Notes: generated from the sequence alone by a model not told the origin. DNA of 64,000 nt from Saccopteryx bilineata (GCF_036850765.1 NC_089490.1:389684558-389748557), one strand, 5' to 3'; counted from the first letter of the stretch, positions 38,300 through 50,309 are shown. A program made the numbers and translations.

Positions 38300-38700
38300 A
38301 GTAGAGCAGATGCCCTAGGCTTTAGCCGACTGCAGCCAGCATTGTTTACGCTCTTTCGCTGCTTTAGCCTCTGATGGGCCAGGAAAGTCCCCTGTACTGC
38401 CCACCAGGGCTGCCGGCATGGGCATGCATGGGATGCTTGACCCTCACCCGCAGTTTGACACTTACGCTCCCAGGCAGGGAGAGGTCAGGAGCCCTAATGT
38501 CCGAGCAGAATCAGCAGGAATACCGGGAGGGCAGCAGCATTGGTGCGGCTGGCCGGCTGGGAAACTCCTCCTCCAGGGGCGGGGCCCAGAGCATGCTGCC
38601 AGAGTGCCTGCCCCTCCCTGCAAACGCTAACAGTTTAAAGGGGCCGCTGTACTTGGCCTGGAAGTCCACAGGACTAGGGTGCCCCATCTAGCCTACAGGA
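38300..38700. promoter_or_regulatory. Isolated GC-rich non-repeat segment with GC box and CCAAT box
   Basis: About 400 bp of non-repeat, CpG-containing DNA in an AT-rich surround. It has a perfect GC box GGGGCGGGGCC (38,576-38,586), a CCAAT box on the minus strand (ATTGG at 38,539-38,543) and a TTTAAA at 38,634. The CCAAT box suits minus-strand transcription, but the TTTAAA would suit a plus-strand start near 38,665, so direction is open. It could be an alternative CKAP5 promoter, an enhancer or an unlinked start site. Open frames here (for example 38,374-38,691) show no protein-like features. Confidence 0.4.
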
Positions 38701-39111
38701 TTTCTAAGGCAAGAGGCAAATTAAGGACCAACCAGGAAGCCTCCACCATGGTTAGCTGGACGTCTTTTTTAGTGGCAACACATGTAATGATGCAGAAACA
38801 AAGGAGATGACCAGTTCCTAGTATCACAATTCTAATCCAGGGTTCAGAAAAATTGCTGCAGGAAACAGCCAAAGCAACATGATAAATATATAGCCCCTTT
38901 AATATGCTGCTTATTTCATTAGCTTGAGCAGTCGGTATTTCAAATGGCAACTCAAAGGTCTAGAAAAGATTTCTGGCTGCCTGTACTGCTTCACTCACTC
39001 TTTCACTAACTTCCTTCTATATAATACCGGGAATTCCAGACAATAATATGCATAATAGAAAAATAACACTCTTCTTGTGAGTAAAATGTAATCTTTCAAA
39101 AACTGGCCAAT

Positions 39112-39440
39112 GCCCTGGCCGGTTGGCTCAGTGGCAGAGCGTTGGCCTGGCATGTGGAAGTCCAGGGTTCGATTCCCAGCCAGGGCACACAGGATAAGTG
39201 CTCATCTGCTTCTCCACCCTTCCCCCTCTCCTTCCTCTCTGTCTCTCTCTTGCCCTCCCGAAGCCAAGGCTCCACTGAAGCAAAGTTGGCCTCAGGCGCT
39301 AGAATGGCTCTGGCTGCAACGAAGCAACGCCCCAGATGGGCAGAGCATCGCCCCCTGGTGGGCATGCCGGGTGGATTCCAGTCGGACACATGCGGGAGTC
39401 TGTCTACCTCCCCGCTTCTAAGTTTGGACAATTTTTAAAA
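39112..39440 (+). mobile_element. SINE-A, older
   Basis: Internal deletion around 39,288 and a degenerate 3' end. Confidence 0.85.
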
Positions 39441-39635
39441 AAAGGCCAAGAATTCACTACAAGTCTAGGTATCTACACAAAGAAATCTTGCATGCAAATA
39501 CAACTGTTCATTCATCTAATTTAATATGAAGAGTTTTTGAGAAAATTATAGGAGAAACTGGATTAATATCTCAGGAAGTTAAGAGTGATTTCTGAACTCT
39601 CCATAGGTTACCAATGGATTTTAATTTTCTTTTAT

Positions 39636-39800
39636 TTTTAAAGATTTTTTTATTGATTGATTTTTTTTAGAGAGAGAGGGCAGTGGGAAATGCGAGGGAA
39701 TTTCTCATATGTGCATTAGCTAGGCAAGCTGGGGGTTTTGAACTGGTGACCTCGGCATTCCAAGTTGATGCTTTATCCATTGCGCCACCACAGATCAGGC
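39636..39800 (-). mobile_element. SINE-C
   Basis: Diverged reverse copy with ATTTTCTTTT flanks as TSD. Confidence 0.83.
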
Positions 39801-40052
39801 TATATTTTCTTTTCATAGAGGGAATTTTTCCTCAATCTCAGCTTACAAGGTTTGAATGCATTTTGTGTCTCCTTCATATGTTGGGAAAGATATTTGTGTG
39901 TGTGTTTTTAAAGCCTGTATTCTTCCACCTAAACTAGATAAGCACCTTACTAAAGGCTTTAATCACCACCAGACCAGTATGGGACTCAATTTAGTGAAGC
40001 TAAAGACCATTAATAAGTGCCCTAACATCTTCCATCTCAAATGGAGTTCAAT

Positions 40053-40236
40053 GGCCTGACCTGTGGTGGCACAGTGGATAAAGCGTCAACCTGGAAATGC
40101 TGAGGTCGCCGGTTCGAAACCCTGGGCTTGCCTGGTCAAGGCACATATGGGAGTTGATGTTTCCAGCTCCTCCCCCCTCTCTCTCTCTCTTTCTGTCTCT
40201 CCCTCTCCTCTCTAAAATGAATAAATAAATAAAAAA
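40053..40236 (+). mobile_element. SINE-C
   Basis: Complete copy ending AATAAATAAATAAAA. TSD AAATGGAGTTCAA. Confidence 0.93.
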
Positions 40237-40417
40237 ATGGAGTTCAAGTGAAAATTTGGATTCCAAAGGACAGGCAAGAAAACTGCTCTACTAGGGAGTA
40301 GGCCCAGGTTACCCTTATGTGGAATGTCTTAGAGAATTCAAGGCTAAGTAAATGATACTTTTGAGTCACGTAATTAAGATTTTCTTTCACTACATCCCCA
40401 TCAAGCTTATCACACTA

Positions 40418-41518
40418 CTAGAAAGCCCGGGGGTCATACGAAATGACTGCTGTTCTAGATATTATAAATTGTAATTAAAATGATTTGTGCAAAGGTGTCT
40501 GCTAATGCAGTAGCAAATGGGTTAATGTCTTGAAATAATTCCTCCATTTCATTAAGTAAGGTCTCAGGAACTCTTTTATTCCATTCTAAATGTGCCGAAC
40601 TGGCTTCTGAGGGATCAAGTATATATAATTGAGCAAACTTTCTTTTCCCGTCAGAAGGATGCAAAGTTCCAGTTTGATGGTAAACTTGACCATGAAGTCG
40701 AAAGCAATAAAGTCCTGGTCCAGGCAAGTCAATTGGTTTGTTTCCCATGGACACAAAAGCAAACGAACTATTAATGGATCGAATGCTATCCATGTACTGT
40801 TTGCTATTTGGATGCTGATTAGTCAATAATTTATTCAAGAGTGGTGGATAATTCTCAATTAGTGGAACTACAATGTTTCTGTACTTGCAACATTGAGAAA
40901 ATCCTTTCTTGCCACAGTCAAATCAATTAATTTCTAACTTGAAGTTTAAGGACTGACAGTGTTCACATTTAATATTCATGTCACCAGAGGAATGCTCAAA
41001 AATTAAAGTTTCTCTGTTTGAAACTGTTTTAATCCTTTTTGCATTTCGGTCAGCATTACTCTGTCGTTTTTTTGCATTTCTCTCCTGCCTTTGTTCAAGG
41101 GACTCATTTTGTCGAGACAGGCTTTTTTGTCTTGCATCTGAGGCAAGCCTTGTTTCTCTATGCTCATCAGTCTCATTTTGCCGAGAAAGACGCATTTGCT
41201 CTGTGACTGAAGCAAGCCTTGTCTTTCTCTGCTCAGTGGTTTCTTTTTGTCAAGAAAGCCGTTTTTGTGCAGCTTTAGCTCCTTTTCTCTCCTCTTCAGT
41301 GCTGTATTTTCTAGGAGGCATTCTTAAAAGAAATTACGTTAAGACGTAGTTTTTATGTAAAACAGATGATTGCCAATGCAAACAAATGTTCACCTTCCCC
41401 CTGACCCGCTCAATTTGTGTTCAGCCGTGGCAACTTCACCCCATTGGCTAGTACAGTTACGCAAGCAACCAATAAGCTATCGGCGACAAACAGACACTTA
41501 AGCCGCATATAATAAAGA
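40418..41518 (-). mobile_element. Helitron A (internally deleted rolling-circle transposon)
   Basis: On the minus strand the element starts 5'-TCTTTATTATATGC and ends CCCGGGCTTTCTAG-3', inserted between host A and T (A at 40,417, T at 41,519). Helitrons have 5' TC and 3' CTRR ends, insert at AT and make no TSD; all of this is met. It is 1.1 kb and carries only the N-terminal part of a Helitron protein (40,455-41,321), so the Rep (HUH nuclease) and helicase parts were lost by internal deletion. No SINE interrupts it. Confidence 0.85.
40455..41321 (-). pseudogene. Helitron A: N-terminal RepHel protein remnant
   Basis: A single frame of 288 codons from the ATG at 41,321 is broken only by two in-frame TGA codons (41,252-41,250, codon 24; and 40,925-40,923). 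The first lies in a conserved S-R-Q context, consistent with CGA to TGA decay. The protein starts MPPRKYSTEEE, has imperfect repeats built on LSRQNE...RLAS, then a Cys-rich segment (KCEHC and a later CCKY) typical of the Helitron N-terminal zinc-finger region, then SINSSFAFVSMGNK and LYILDPSEAS. No HUH or helicase motif follows. Probably not expressed. Confidence 0.82.
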
Positions 41519-41549
41519 TTCTGAGTAAAAATGGTTTGCAGACCAGCTT

Positions 41550-41672
41550 TCCCATTAGACTGTGAATACATTTCAGCCCTTCAGAGGCAAGGGCTGAAAT
41601 GTATCTTAATCATCTTTTTCTTCTAGTGTGTGATACAAAATGAATACTCAATAAATATTTATCCTAAAAGGT
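41550..41672 (+). mobile_element. L2/MIR 3' relic containing a perfect hairpin
   Basis: It begins TTAGACTGTGAA and ends TACTCAATAAATATTTAT as in the L2/MIR 3' tail. The middle is replaced by a perfect 16-bp inverted repeat (41,566-41,604). Confidence 0.5.
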
Positions 41673-41771
41673 ATGACCAACACCTTCTTTGATACAGGAA
41701 TCCAGCTTATCTCAATAAGCATAGTACAGTACATACCCATTACAATGCTTTTAGTGAACTAAAAATTTAGA

Positions 41772-41950
41772 GCCCTGGCCGGGTAGCTCAGTTGGTTAAA
41801 GCATCATCCTGATACGACAAGCTTGTGAGTTCAAGTCCTCGGTCAGGGTATATACGAGAATCAACTAATAAATGCATAAATAAGTGGAACAACAAATTGA
41901 TGTTTCTCTCTCAAATCAATAGAAATAAATAACTACATAAATAATAAAAG
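41772..41950 (+). mobile_element. SINE-D
   Basis: Head GCCCTGGCCGGGTAGCTCAG, body with AAGTGGAACAACAAATTGAT and an AATCAATAGAAATAAA end. Confidence 0.85.
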
Positions 41951-42306
41951 CAAATGTATAGCTCCATCCCACTGACTGTCCCTCCCCGTGTTCTAGTTGT
42001 CAAAAGCAGCATTACTGAGAACTGGGAAGGGAGAGATTTTTTGAGCTAAGGGCTTTTAAGTCAGGTTTTCTGAGGTATGAAATATACAGTAAAATTCACT
42101 CTGTTTAGTACAAAACTCTGTGAGTTTTGACAAATATAGGGCCATGTATTTATCACCACAAATCAAGAACATCTCCATTAGCCAAAAAAATTCCCTTGTA
42201 CTCTTTTGTAGTCAGCTCCTCTCCTCTAAGCAATCACTTCACTGATCAGTATTCTCTCTCTACAATTTTGCCTTTTCCACAGCATCATATAAAAAGAATC
42301 ATTCAA

Positions 42307-42676
42307 GCCCTGGCCGGATAGCTCAGTTGGTTAAAGCATCATCAAGAAGTGCAGAGGTTGCAGGTTCAATCCCCAGTCAGGGAACATACAGGAAGAGATT
42401 GATGTTCCTGTCTCTCTCTTACTTTCTGCCTTCCTCTCCCTAAAATCAATAAAGTTAACTTCCTGACCTGTGGTGGCGCAGTGGATAAAGCGTCGACCTG
42501 GAAATGCTGAGGTCGCTGGTTCGAAACCCTGGGCTTGCCTGGTCAAGGAACATATGGGAGTTGATGCTTCCAGCTCCTCCCCACCTTCTCTCTCTGTCTC
42601 TCTCTCCTCTCTAAAGTGAATTTAAAAAAAATTAAAATAAAAAAAAAATAAAGTTAATAGTTAAAAAAATGTGTAG
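42307..42676 (+). mobile_element. SINE-D carrying a SINE-C
   Basis: The outer TSD AAAAAGAATCATTCA lies on both sides of the composite (42,291 and 42,677), so SINE-D landed first. Confidence 0.9.
42462..42646 (+). mobile_element. SINE-C nested in SINE-D
   Basis: TSD AATAAAGTTAA comes from the SINE-D tail. Confidence 0.9.
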
Positions 42677-43212
42677 AAAAAGAATCATTCAGTATAGTCT
42701 TTTCTCTCTGGTTTTTCCCTTAGTATAATCCAACTGAGATGACATATTTTGTTTCACATATCAGTAGCTTGTTCCTTTTTATTGCTGAGTAGTACTCCCA
42801 CATAGGATCCAACACATTCTGTTCATTCACTTTCTAGTTGAAGGACATGTGAACTGTTTCCAGTTTTTAGCAGTTATGAAAATAACTGCTACAGATTTTT
42901 GTATGAACATAAGTTTTCATTTTTCTTGGGCAAATACTCAGGAGGGGAATGCTGGGTAGTATGTTTAATTTTATACATAACTGGAATTGTTTTCTACAGT
43001 GGCTGTATAAACCATTTTGCACTCCTCCTCTACTAGTAATATATGAGAGTTCAAGTTTAAGTGAATTATTACTTAGTACTCATTTCAGTATAAGTCACTA
43101 TTTTGTACCTATGATTTAAAGCCAGTTCTTTTCGCAATTTAGTAGCAATGTTTTCTTTTGGGTTTTTTGGGGTTTTTTTAGCAGCAATGTTTTTAATGTT
43201 CTCTTCTATTTG

Positions 43213-43389
43213 AGGGCCTTCAGCAGACCGGTAACCCCTTGCTCAAGCCACTGACCTTTGGTCCAAGCTTGTGAGCTTTTGCTCAAACCAGATGAGCCCG
43301 TGCTCAAGCTGGCAACCTCAGGGTCTTGAACCTGGGTCCTCGGCATCCCAGTCCGACGCTCTATCCACTGTGCCACCGCCTGGTCAGGC
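43213..43389 (-). mobile_element. SINE-B fragment
   Basis: Reverse copy lacking its pyrimidine-rich 3' part; it abuts a SINE-C. Confidence 0.82.
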
Positions 43390-43391
43390 AA

Positions 43392-43428
43392 CACTTTATT
43401 CATTTTAGAGAGGAGGGGGGAGAAAGAC

Positions 43429-43461
<33 letters not shown>

Positions 43462-43588
43462 TAAAGGGGGAAGGAGTAAAAAGCATCAACTCCCATATGT
43501 GTCTTGACAAGGCAAGCCCAGGGTTTCTATACAGTGACTTTTTAGCATTCCAGGTTAACGCTTTATCCACTGCAATACCACAGGTCAG
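43392..43588 (-). mobile_element. SINE-C
   Basis: Reverse copy with an expanded (GA)n run at 43,432-43,461. Confidence 0.85.
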
Positions 43589-43718
43589 TGATATGAATCT
43601 TGGATGCTACTTTATAACATTTTCAAAGAGAAACATTAATAAAAATTACTCTTTCAAATCACACCCAAAAGTAGTCAAATCTGGTCATTTTTGTCTGGAT
43701 ATCAATAAGCAGTAAGGA

Positions 43719-44119
43719 GGCCCTGGCCAGTTGGCTCAGTGGTAGAGCATTGGCCTGGCGTGCAGGAGTCCCGGGTTCGATTCCTGGCCAGGGCACACAG
43801 GAGAAGCGCCCATCTGCTTCTCCACCCCTCCCCCTCTCCTTCCTCTCTGTCTCTCTCTCCCCCTCCCACAGCGAGGCTCCATTGGAGCAAGGATGGCCCG
43901 GGCACTGGGGATGGCTCCTTGGCCTCTGCCCCAGGCGCTGGAGTGGCTCTGGTCGTGATGCCACGGAGGGGCAGAGTATTGCCCCCTGGTGGGCAGAGCC
44001 GTCGCCCCCTGATGGGCGTACCGGGTGGATCCCGGTCGGGCGCATGCGGGAGTCTGTCTGACTGTCTCTCCCCGTTTCCAGCTTCAGAAAAATACAAAAA
44101 ACAAACAAACAAACAAAAA
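43719..44119 (+). mobile_element. SINE-A
   Basis: Complete copy with (CAAA)n tail. TSD AGTAAGGA. Confidence 0.92.
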
Positions 44120-44397
44120 AAGTAAGGATAAACAAAATGTACTGCTAGTAAGAATAAACCAAAACAGACATTACACATCTGTCAGTCAGAATGGTTCTCC
44201 AACATGCAGATGTTTTCCTGCAGCCTAACTAAAACTCCTCAACAATGTCTTTATATAGCAAGTCATATTAAACATCTTCTTAAAAAAACAGCTTTATCAA
44301 TAGTATAATTCTCTTAATTACAAAGCAAAAAGAAGCTTACAAGAAAATATTAAGAAACTTTGTAAATACTGTGTTCAATATTACAAAAAATGCTTTT

Positions 44398-45180
44398 AAT
44401 AAGGGAAGAGTCTGAATTTTTATACATTGCTGGTGAGCATATAAATTGGAAAATATTTGACATTAACAACCTATACCAAGAGAACTGAAAGCATATGCCC
44501 ACACAAAAAGTTGTAAATAAATGTTAATAGCCCGAAGTGGGAATAACCCCAAAAATCCATCAAGTGATAAATGGGTAAATAAAATGTGGTACACCTATAT
44601 AAGGGAATATCACTCATCCATAAAAAGGAATGAAGTACTGATATATGCTGCAATGTGGGTTAACCTTGAATACATTATGCTAAGTAAAACAATACAGACA
44701 CAAAAGGCCATATGTTGTATGATTCCATTGGTAGAAAATGCCCAGGTTAACCTGAGCAGGTGGTGGCGCAGTGGATAGAGCATCGGACTGGGATGCGGAG
44801 GACCCAGGTTCGAGACCCCTGAAGTCGCCAGCTTATGCGCAGACTCATCTGGTTTGAGCAAAGCTCACCAGCTTGGACCCAAGGTTGCTGGCTTGAGCAA
44901 GGGGTTACTTGGTCTGCTGAAGGCCCACGGTCAAGGCACATATGAGAAAGCAATCAATGAACAACTAAGGTGTCGCAATGAAAAACTAATAACTGATGCT
45001 TCTCATCTCTCTCCGTTCCTGTCTGTCTGTCCCTATCTATCCCCCACTCTCTCTCTGTCTCTGTAAAAAAAAAAAAAAAAAAAAAGAGAGAGAGAGAGAA
45101 TGCCCAGGTTAGGCAAACCCACAGAGACAGAAAGTAGAGTAATGGTTGCCAGGGGCTGGGGAGGCAGGTAGCAAGAACTT
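44398..45180 (+). mobile_element. Old L1 3' fragment, split by a SINE-B
   Basis: The late-ORF2 block (GGGAATATCACTCATCCATA) and, after the SINE at 44,753, the 3' UTR-like AATGGTTGCCAGGGGCTGGG. Confidence 0.7.
44753..45092 (+). mobile_element. SINE-B in an old L1
   Basis: TSD AATGCCCAGGTTA. The tail is poly-A followed by a (GA)n run. Confidence 0.93.
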
Positions 45181-45182
45181 AA

Positions 45183-45366
45183 TATTTTATTGATTTTTTA
45201 AAGAGCTAGAAAGAGAAAAGGAGAGAAAGGGGAATGGGAAGGGAAGCATTCATTTGTCATTCCACTCAGTCATGCATTCTTTGGTAGTTCCCCATGTGTC
45301 CTGGACCTGGAACCCAAGGTTGTTTTAGGATGATGCTCTTAACTGACAGAACTAACCAGTCAGGGC
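45183..45366 (-). mobile_element. SINE-D-like, diverged
   Basis: Head complement AACTAACCAGTCAGGGCC at the right end; old copy. Confidence 0.65.
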
Positions 45367-45589
45367 CAGCAATGATCTATTTCTTAAACTGGGTGGTAGG
45401 GATATGGATCTTTCCTTCGTTAAATTTATAACAAATAATGTATTATTTTTAAAATGTATTAAATATTCAATGAGTTTAAAAATGAAAGAAAAAAAAACTT
45501 CTGCTACTAACTAGTAGAACCTTATAATTTAAAAAGTTGAATACCATAGAGTTCAAGCAGATGTATAGGAAGGCACTGTTTAAAAAAAT

Positions 45590-45775
45590 CTGAGAGGAGT
45601 ACTGGGCTGGAAAGAAGAAAATTTACAGCCCTAGATCCTAACTCTGCCATCAACTAGCTGAGAAACCTAAGGGATATCATTTATTTAATCTTTGAGGGCT
45701 TTAGTGTTCTCATGCATAAAACAAGGAGTATTAACAACTCTGCTACCTCTAAAATTTTATGAAACAGTGTTCCAC
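45590..45775 (+). mobile_element. MIR relic
   Basis: CCTAACTCTGCCATCAACTA, then a diverged 'cctcatctgtaaaat'-type segment, matches MIR order. Confidence 0.6.
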
Positions 45776-46228
45776 ATCTATTTATGTATAATAAATAGCA
45801 TGCTTGCAATTCCAAGTTCTTCAATTACTAAGCTAGCTGCAGTTAATGTCAAACGTTTGGAAAGTGCTCTACTTCAGTGGTAAAAACTCAAAGCCCCATT
45901 CTCTCTGGCCCTTGGTTAGATAACTGCAAAGGAATGGTAGTTGGCTTTACATTAGAATCACAGAGGCAATAATAATCCACAACCATAGTTGCTTACATGT
46001 GAGGTCTAGCATCACTTTCCTTTTTCAGACACTCTAAACCCTGGTAGAATATATTTTGTCCCCAGGCCAAAAAGCTGGCATTCACACAAGCTACCTAAAA
46101 AGCAAAATTTTAATTATCAGCCTTTTATGCCTTGGCAAAGAAAGTAATGTGGTAAAAGGTAAAAACACTGATTCAAGAAGTCAGAAATATGAACTGTATT
46201 TCTTTCTCCATATACATAGTATTGAGAA

Positions 46229-46642
46229 GAATTTCTTTTTTTTTTTTTTTTTTTTTTTGCATTTTTCTGAAGCTGGAAACAGGGAGAGACAGTCAGACAG
46301 ACTCCCGCATGCGCCCGACCGGGATCCACCCGGCACGCCCACCAGGGGGCGATGCTCTGCCCACCAGGGGGCGATGCTCTGCCCATCCTGGGCGTCGCCA
46401 TGTTGCGACCAGAGCCACTCTAGCGCCTGGGGCAGAGGCCACAGAGCCATCCCCAGCGCCCGGGCCATCTTTGCTCCAATGGAGCCTTGGCTGCGGGAGG
46501 GGAAGAGAGAGACAGAGAGGAAGGTGCGGCGGAGGGGTGGAGAAGCAAATGGGCGCTTCTCCTATGTGCCCTGGCCGGGAATCGAACCCGGGTCCTCCAC
46601 ACGCTAGGCCGACGCTCTACCGCTGAGCCAACCGGCCAGGGC
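46229..46642 (-). mobile_element. SINE-A (young)
   Basis: Near-consensus reverse copy. TSD TGAGAAGAATTTCT. Confidence 0.95.
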
Positions 46643-46747
46643 TGAGAAGAATTTCTGAGTCATTTAGCACAATTTGTGGCACCAAGTAGTCAGTATCATA
46701 TTTAGAGTAGGCCTCCCCTAATGGCCTGTGTTCAATTAATGCAATAA

Positions 46748-47205
46748 AAAGAAAACTACAGACCAATATTGCTGATAAATATCGATGCAAAAATCCTCAA
46801 CAAAATATTAGCAAAACAAATCCAACAGTACATAGGGTGGGGCAAAAGTAGGTTTACAGTTCTAAGTACACAAAATACAAGAGTTTATTCTTGCCTTATT
46901 ATGTATTATCATATTATCTGCCATAGGAACAACTGTAAACCTACTTTTGCCCATCCTTGTATTAAAAGGATTATATAGCAAAAAATAAAGGAATTATATA
47001 GCATAACCAAGTGAGATTTATTCTTAGAATGCAAGAATGGTTCAAAATAGCAAAATTAATCAATGAAGCACGCCATAACGTCCTTCACTAAAAGAATGAA
47101 GAATGAAACCCACATACATGATCACATCAACTGATACAATAAAAAGCATTTTACAAGATTTAACATCCTCCATGATTAAAAAAATATTCAAGAAACTAGG
47201 AATAG
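46748..47205 (+). mobile_element. L1 ORF2 fragment (reverse transcriptase region)
   Basis: It encodes relics of the segment [20 protein letters not shown] and continues after the mariner MITE (CAAGTGAGATTTATTCTTAG). It is truncated at both ends and older than the L1 at 2.3 kb. Confidence 0.8.
46831..46959. mobile_element. mariner MITE in an L1 fragment
   Basis: 129 bp with inverted repeats containing GGGGCAAAAGTAGGTTTACA and its complement near the other end, flanked by TA (46,829-46,830; 46,960-46,961). It is a member of a small mariner-derived family common in bats. No transposase. Confidence 0.87.
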
Positions 47206-47399
47206 AAAGAATTTGGTCTTTACTCCCCAATGAGTGCTATATCTAGATGGAAGTTTTCATTAGACTTTTTTTTAAAGAAATGTACCACATTTAAAAGGGG
47301 GGGAGGGGAATCAAAAGAAAAGTGTACTTATAGCATTGAAATATGTTCTAAAATCTGCAAACGAGACTCATAATGCAAGTAGATAAGAATATGAAATGA

Positions 47400-47939
<540 letters not shown>

Positions 47940-48300
47940 AAGAATATAAAATGATAAAAAACAAATGGTACAAAAAAATCACACAGCAAAACTGATTACA
48001 GAATAAGATATTCTAGACAGCAAAGTCTGCCAGTATCGGAGATTTATTCCTGAAACACCAATTATTTTATGTGACTTTTTTCATCTTAATCTAAGAAAAC
48101 ACATAAACCTCTTAGTCTTCTTAAACAAAGTATAGAGATAACCATTTAAACTCTTCAGGATAATTCATTTGAGTAATCAATGCAGCAATAGCCTCAAGAT
48201 CTACTGGCACAGAGGTATGAGGGACTCATATACCAAAACGAAATAGTCCCATTGTGGCTTTTTGAATTTTAATGTTTTATATTTTGTAGCTCTCCTTCTT

Positions 48301-48738
48301 TTTTTTTTTTTTTTTATTTTTTTTTTATTTTTTATTTTTTTTGTTTTTTTTTTTTTTCATTTTTCTGAAGCTGGAAACAGGGAGAGACAGTCAGACAGAC
48401 TCCCGCATGCGCCCAACCGGGATCCACCCGGCACGCCCACCAGGGGCGGTGCTCTGCCCCCCAGGGGGCGATGCTCTGCCCATCCTGGGCTTCGCCATAT
48501 TGCGACCAGAGCCACTCTAGCACCTGAGGCAGAGGCCACAGAGCCATGCCCAGCGCCCGGGCCATCTCTGCTCCAATGGAGCCTTGGCTGCGGGAGGGGA
48601 AGAGAGAGACAGAGAGGAAAGCGCGGCGGAGGGGTGGAGAAGCAAATGGGCGCTTCTCCTGTGTGCCCTGGCCGGGAATCGAACCCGGGTCCTCCGCACG
48701 CTAGGCCGACGCTCTACCGCTGAGCCAACCGGCCAGGG
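48301..48738 (-). mobile_element. SINE-A (young), long T/A tail
   Basis: Tail of about 58 bp of T-rich sequence with interruptions. TSD AGCTCTCCTTCTTT. It carries the GGGGGGCAGAGCACCGCC variant. Confidence 0.95.
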
Positions 48739-48834
48739 CAGCTCTCCTTCTTTAATCTTTGTGAGCAAGCTAATATTTCTAGTTAGCAGTGTCACCTTTG
48801 TAATTTTAGCTCTTGATTTAAAGAACCAAGCACT

Positions 48835-49168
48835 CCTTTATTTTATTTTATTTTTTATTTTTTATTTTTTTAGGTGAGAGAAGGGGAGGGAGATAGTGAG
48901 GCAGACTCTCGCATGCGCGGTGTTCCCACCTGGGAACACCATCTGGGGCCAATGCTAGAGTACCAAGCTAAGGGCTGATATTCTCCAACAGAGCTATCCT
49001 CAGCACCAGGGGCCTTGCTCAAATCAATAGTGGAAAGAGAAGAGGGAGAGAAGGCAGAGAGGGAGGGGAGAAGAAGCAGATAGTCACTTTTCCTGTGTGC
49101 CCTGACCGGGAATCAAACCTGAGAGATCCATACGCCAGGCCAACACTCTATCCACTGAACTACTGACC
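48835..49168 (-). mobile_element. SINE-E
   Basis: Old reverse copy with a (TTTTA)n-like tail. TSD AGAACCAAGCACT. Confidence 0.87.
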
Positions 49169-49484
49169 TGAGCCAGAACCAAGCACTATTGTACATAAAA
49201 TAGTTCATTAAAGAGGAAGTAGAATCTACTTGAGGAAAGTCAATAAAATTTGTGATTTTTGCTGAAAAGACATTTTTGGTTTATTGCCTGATAGTTGACT
49301 TTCAGATAAACAAAATGCTACTTTAAGTCTTATGACTAAAAAAAGGAAAAAAATCCACATTAAACGAATGAGCTGCATTTCAAGAAAGACTTGAACTTTC
49401 TCCTCATCTTTATAGAAAGAACTTAAAACTCACTTTACTAACAAATCTCTAAGAAATACAGTCAAATTATCAAAACAGATTTCT

Positions 49485-49883
49485 CTTTTTGTTTGTTTGT
49501 TTGTTTTTCTTTCTGAAGCTGGAAACAGGGAGAGACAGTGAGACTCCCGCATGCGCCTGACTGGGATCCACCCGGCACGCCCACCAGGGGGCTACGCTCT
49601 GCCCACCAGGGGGCGATGCTCTGCCCCTCTGGGGCGTCGCTCTGCCGCGACCAGAGCCACTCTAGCGCCTGGGGCAGAGGCCAAGGAGCATCCCCAGCGC
49701 CCGGGCCATCTTTGCTCCGATGGAGCCTTGGCTGCGGGAGGGGAAGAGAGAGACAGAGAGGAAGGAGGGGGGGGGTGTGGAGAAGCAAATGGGCGCTTCT
49801 CCTATGTGCCCTGGCTGGGAATCGAACCCAGGTCCCCCACACGCCAGGCCGACGCTCTACCGCTGAGCCAACCGGCCAGGGCC
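49485..49883 (-). mobile_element. SINE-A
   Basis: TSD CAAAACAGATTTCT (49,471-49,484 and 49,884-49,897). (GTTT)n tail. Confidence 0.94.
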
Positions 49884-50096
49884 CAAAACAGATTTCTAAT
49901 CTCAATAAAATAACAAATATCATGTTAGAAGAGAAACAAGGTCTCCATGTCTTATCTAACATCATATCTATGCAAAAATGTCTGACCATTAGGCTTTGAA
50001 TGCAACTCTAAACAAAAATTATATCCCAGGATCAAACAACTGCTATTGTCAAGTAAAGGAAAACAATATTTTCTGTGACACTTAAAAAGTGTTATC

Positions 50097-50293
50097 GGCC
50101 TGACCTGTGGTGGTGCAGTGGGATAAAGTGTCGACCTGGAACACTGAGGTCGCCGGTTCGAAACCTTGGGCTTGCCTGGTCAAGGCACATATGGGAGTTG
50201 ATGCTTCCTGCTCCTTCCCCTTCTCTCTCTCTCTGTCTCTCTCTCTCACTCCTCTCTCTCTAAAAAATCAATAAATAAAATATTTTAAAAAAA
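50097..50293 (+). mobile_element. SINE-C
   Basis: Complete copy. TSD AAAAAGTGTTATC; the right TSD copy was reused by the next SINE-B. Confidence 0.92.
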
Positions 50294-50309
50294 AAAAGTG
50301 TTATCAGGG

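Larger units (their letters stand above)
42055..43060 (-). mobile_element. Old L1M 3' fragment, split by SINE-D and SINE-C
   Basis: Reverse-oriented L1M 3' sequence (GTTTCACATATCAGTAGCTT; TTTCTTGGGCAAATACTCAG) on both sides of the nested SINEs at 42,307-42,676. Confidence 0.65.

Noticed and set aside
38374..38691. 105-codon plus-strand frame in the GC-rich segment
   Set aside because: No domain, low-complexity composition, no similarity I recognise; open by GC content.
40978..41349. 123-codon plus-strand frame
   Set aside because: It is the antisense of the Helitron A coding frame.
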